From Chakrabartyella piscis (GTDB lineage: Bacteria; Bacillota; Clostridia; Lachnospirales; Anaerotignaceae): a DNA stretch of 64,000 nucleotides. This document shows, in pieces, positions 63,357-64,000 of the stretch (position 1 is its first letter; each line of letters starts with the position of its first letter). The DNA is taken from the NCBI GenBank assembly GCA_030067835.1, contig CP092441.1, positions 3,038,001 to 3,102,000 on the forward strand. The letters are read 5' to 3'. The notes below the pieces were generated by a model. The model worked only from the letters and a program-made list of their open reading frames with translations, was not told the DNA's origin and ran no database searches. The translations under genes and the position numbers were made by a program.

Positions 63357-64000
63357 CATCTTCTCCACAGAGGAAAGCAGAAACGATGACAAACGAGAAA
63401 AGGTTATGGAAATACCACTTAGTGAACTCTATCCTTTTTCCCACCACCCATTTAAGGTATTAGATAATGAAGCAATGCTTGAAACTGCTGAAAGTATCAG
63501 AGAATATGGTGTGTTAGTGCCTGCCATTGCAAGACCACTAGAAACTGGTGGCTATGAACTGATTTCTGGGCATAGACGACACCGAGCCAGTGAACTTGCC
63601 GAACTTGAAACAATGCCAGTAATTGTAAGAAATCTTGATGATGATGCAGCGACTATCATCATGGTTGACAGCAATTTGCAACGTGAACACATCTTACCGA
63701 GTGAGAGAGCTTTCGCCTTTAAAATGAAGTTGGAAGCCATTAAAACACAAGGAAAACGTACCGATTTAACTTCTACGCAAGTTGCACAGAAGTTATCAGC
63801 AGAGAAAGTTGGTGCAGATGCAGGTGTTAGTAAAGACCAAGTTAGACGATTTATTAGGCTAACAGAACTGGTACCAGAACTTCTTAATATGGTAGATGAA
63901 AAGAAAGTCGCATTTAATCCTGCTGTGGAGGTTTCATATTTAAAACCAGATGAACAATACGACTTGATTGATGCCATTGAAAGTATAATGGCTCAGTTGT
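63313..64000 (+). CDS. parB: ParB/Spo0J-like protein, runs off the right edge
   Basis: The first 229 codons of a ParB homologue, cut by the window end. Start TTG at 63313 with GGAGGTGA ahead, inside the end of parA. Domain order: disordered start, ParB N-terminal CTPase domain (about 31-125) with G86-H-R-R-H-R-A (the GERRxRA box) and NLQREHILPSERAFAF, then a KorB-like HTH (AQKLSAEKVGADAGVSKDQVRRFIRL). Sequence resembles the ParB of clostridial conjugative elements more than chromosomal Spo0J, by context. Confidence 0.9.
   Translation, partial: MKSSVKNINLTSVDDIFSTEESRNDDKREKVMEIPLSELYPFSHHPFKVLDNEAMLETAESIREYGVLVPAIARPLETGGYELISGHRRHRASELAELETMPVIVRNLDDDAATIIMVDSNLQREHILPSERAFAFKMKLEAIKTQGKRTDLTSTQVAQKLSAEKVGADAGVSKDQVRRFIRLTELVPELLNMVDEKKVAFNPAVEVSYLKPDEQYDLIDAIESIMAQL

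Overview
The window looks like a chromosome segment of a low-GC, spore-forming, Gram-positive anaerobe, most likely a Lachnospirales/Clostridia gut or rumen bacterium. Evidence: strong AAGGAGG ribosome sites, a GerW-type sporulation protein, Firmicutes-type GalT and GalK, AgrC/LytTR and YesM/YesN two-component systems, SLH surface layer domains and TRAP/AGCS transporters. Genus is not assignable from the sequence alone. The GC-rich hairpin repeats of the form ..GGG-stem-loop-stem-CCCCTAC.. scattered between genes are a further hallmark.

Layout. 0-6.2 kb (minus strand): a TetR regulator, a CARF/Card1-like nuclease without any CRISPR locus, a GerW/DUF2953/DUF1461 membrane and sporulation cluster, two half-size TauE/SafE transporter genes and a Tyr/Gly-rich lipoprotein. 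7-9.6 kb (plus): malQ and a NudC-type NAD diphosphatase. 9.8-15.2 kb (minus): Leloir pathway genes galK, galE, galT, galM. 15.5-25.6 kb (minus): mglBAC sugar ABC transporter preceded by a YesN/YesM two-component system whose operon also carries two membrane-tethered periplasmic binding proteins, probably its sugar-sensing partners. So 7-25.6 kb is a galactose/maltodextrin block: sensing, uptake, epimerisation, phosphorylation and conversion to UDP-glucose/glucose-1-P.

25.7-36.2 kb: a segment that starts at an intact tRNA-Arg(CCG) and ends near a degenerate 3' tRNA-like fragment. It holds a PD-(D/E)XK nuclease, a GntR regulator, two DgoD-like dehydratases, an UlaG-like MBL hydrolase, an SDR, a DctPQM TRAP transporter and a divergent aldose epimerase, i.e. 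the front half of an oxidative (non-phosphorylating) sugar or sugar-acid route. 36.5-48.7 kb: two tandem AGCS alanine/glycine symporters, Mrp/DUF134, an APC permease, a 980-bp gene-free stretch with a promoter-to-terminator unit that looks like a roughly 480-nt structured RNA, mntP, ilvBN and a small unknown gene.

48.8-57.3 kb: a 1936-residue SLH surface protein divergent from a LytTR regulator and 7TM GHKL kinase, with two 21-bp-phased direct repeats lying exactly between the two promoters. 57.5-62 kb: transaldolase/FSA, a CHASE2 class III nucleotidyl cyclase and an orphan solute-binding lipoprotein. 62.1 kb to the end: a 3' fragment of tRNA-Arg(CCT) followed by parA and parB, the left edge of an integrative element that continues beyond the window.

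The points most worth following up are the 480-nt RNA candidate, the divergent LytTR control region, the dual tethered sugar sensors, the orphan Card1-like nuclease, the CHASE2 cyclase/binding-protein pair, and three families of dispersed structured repeats. No CRISPR array, complete prophage or insertion sequence transposase is present.
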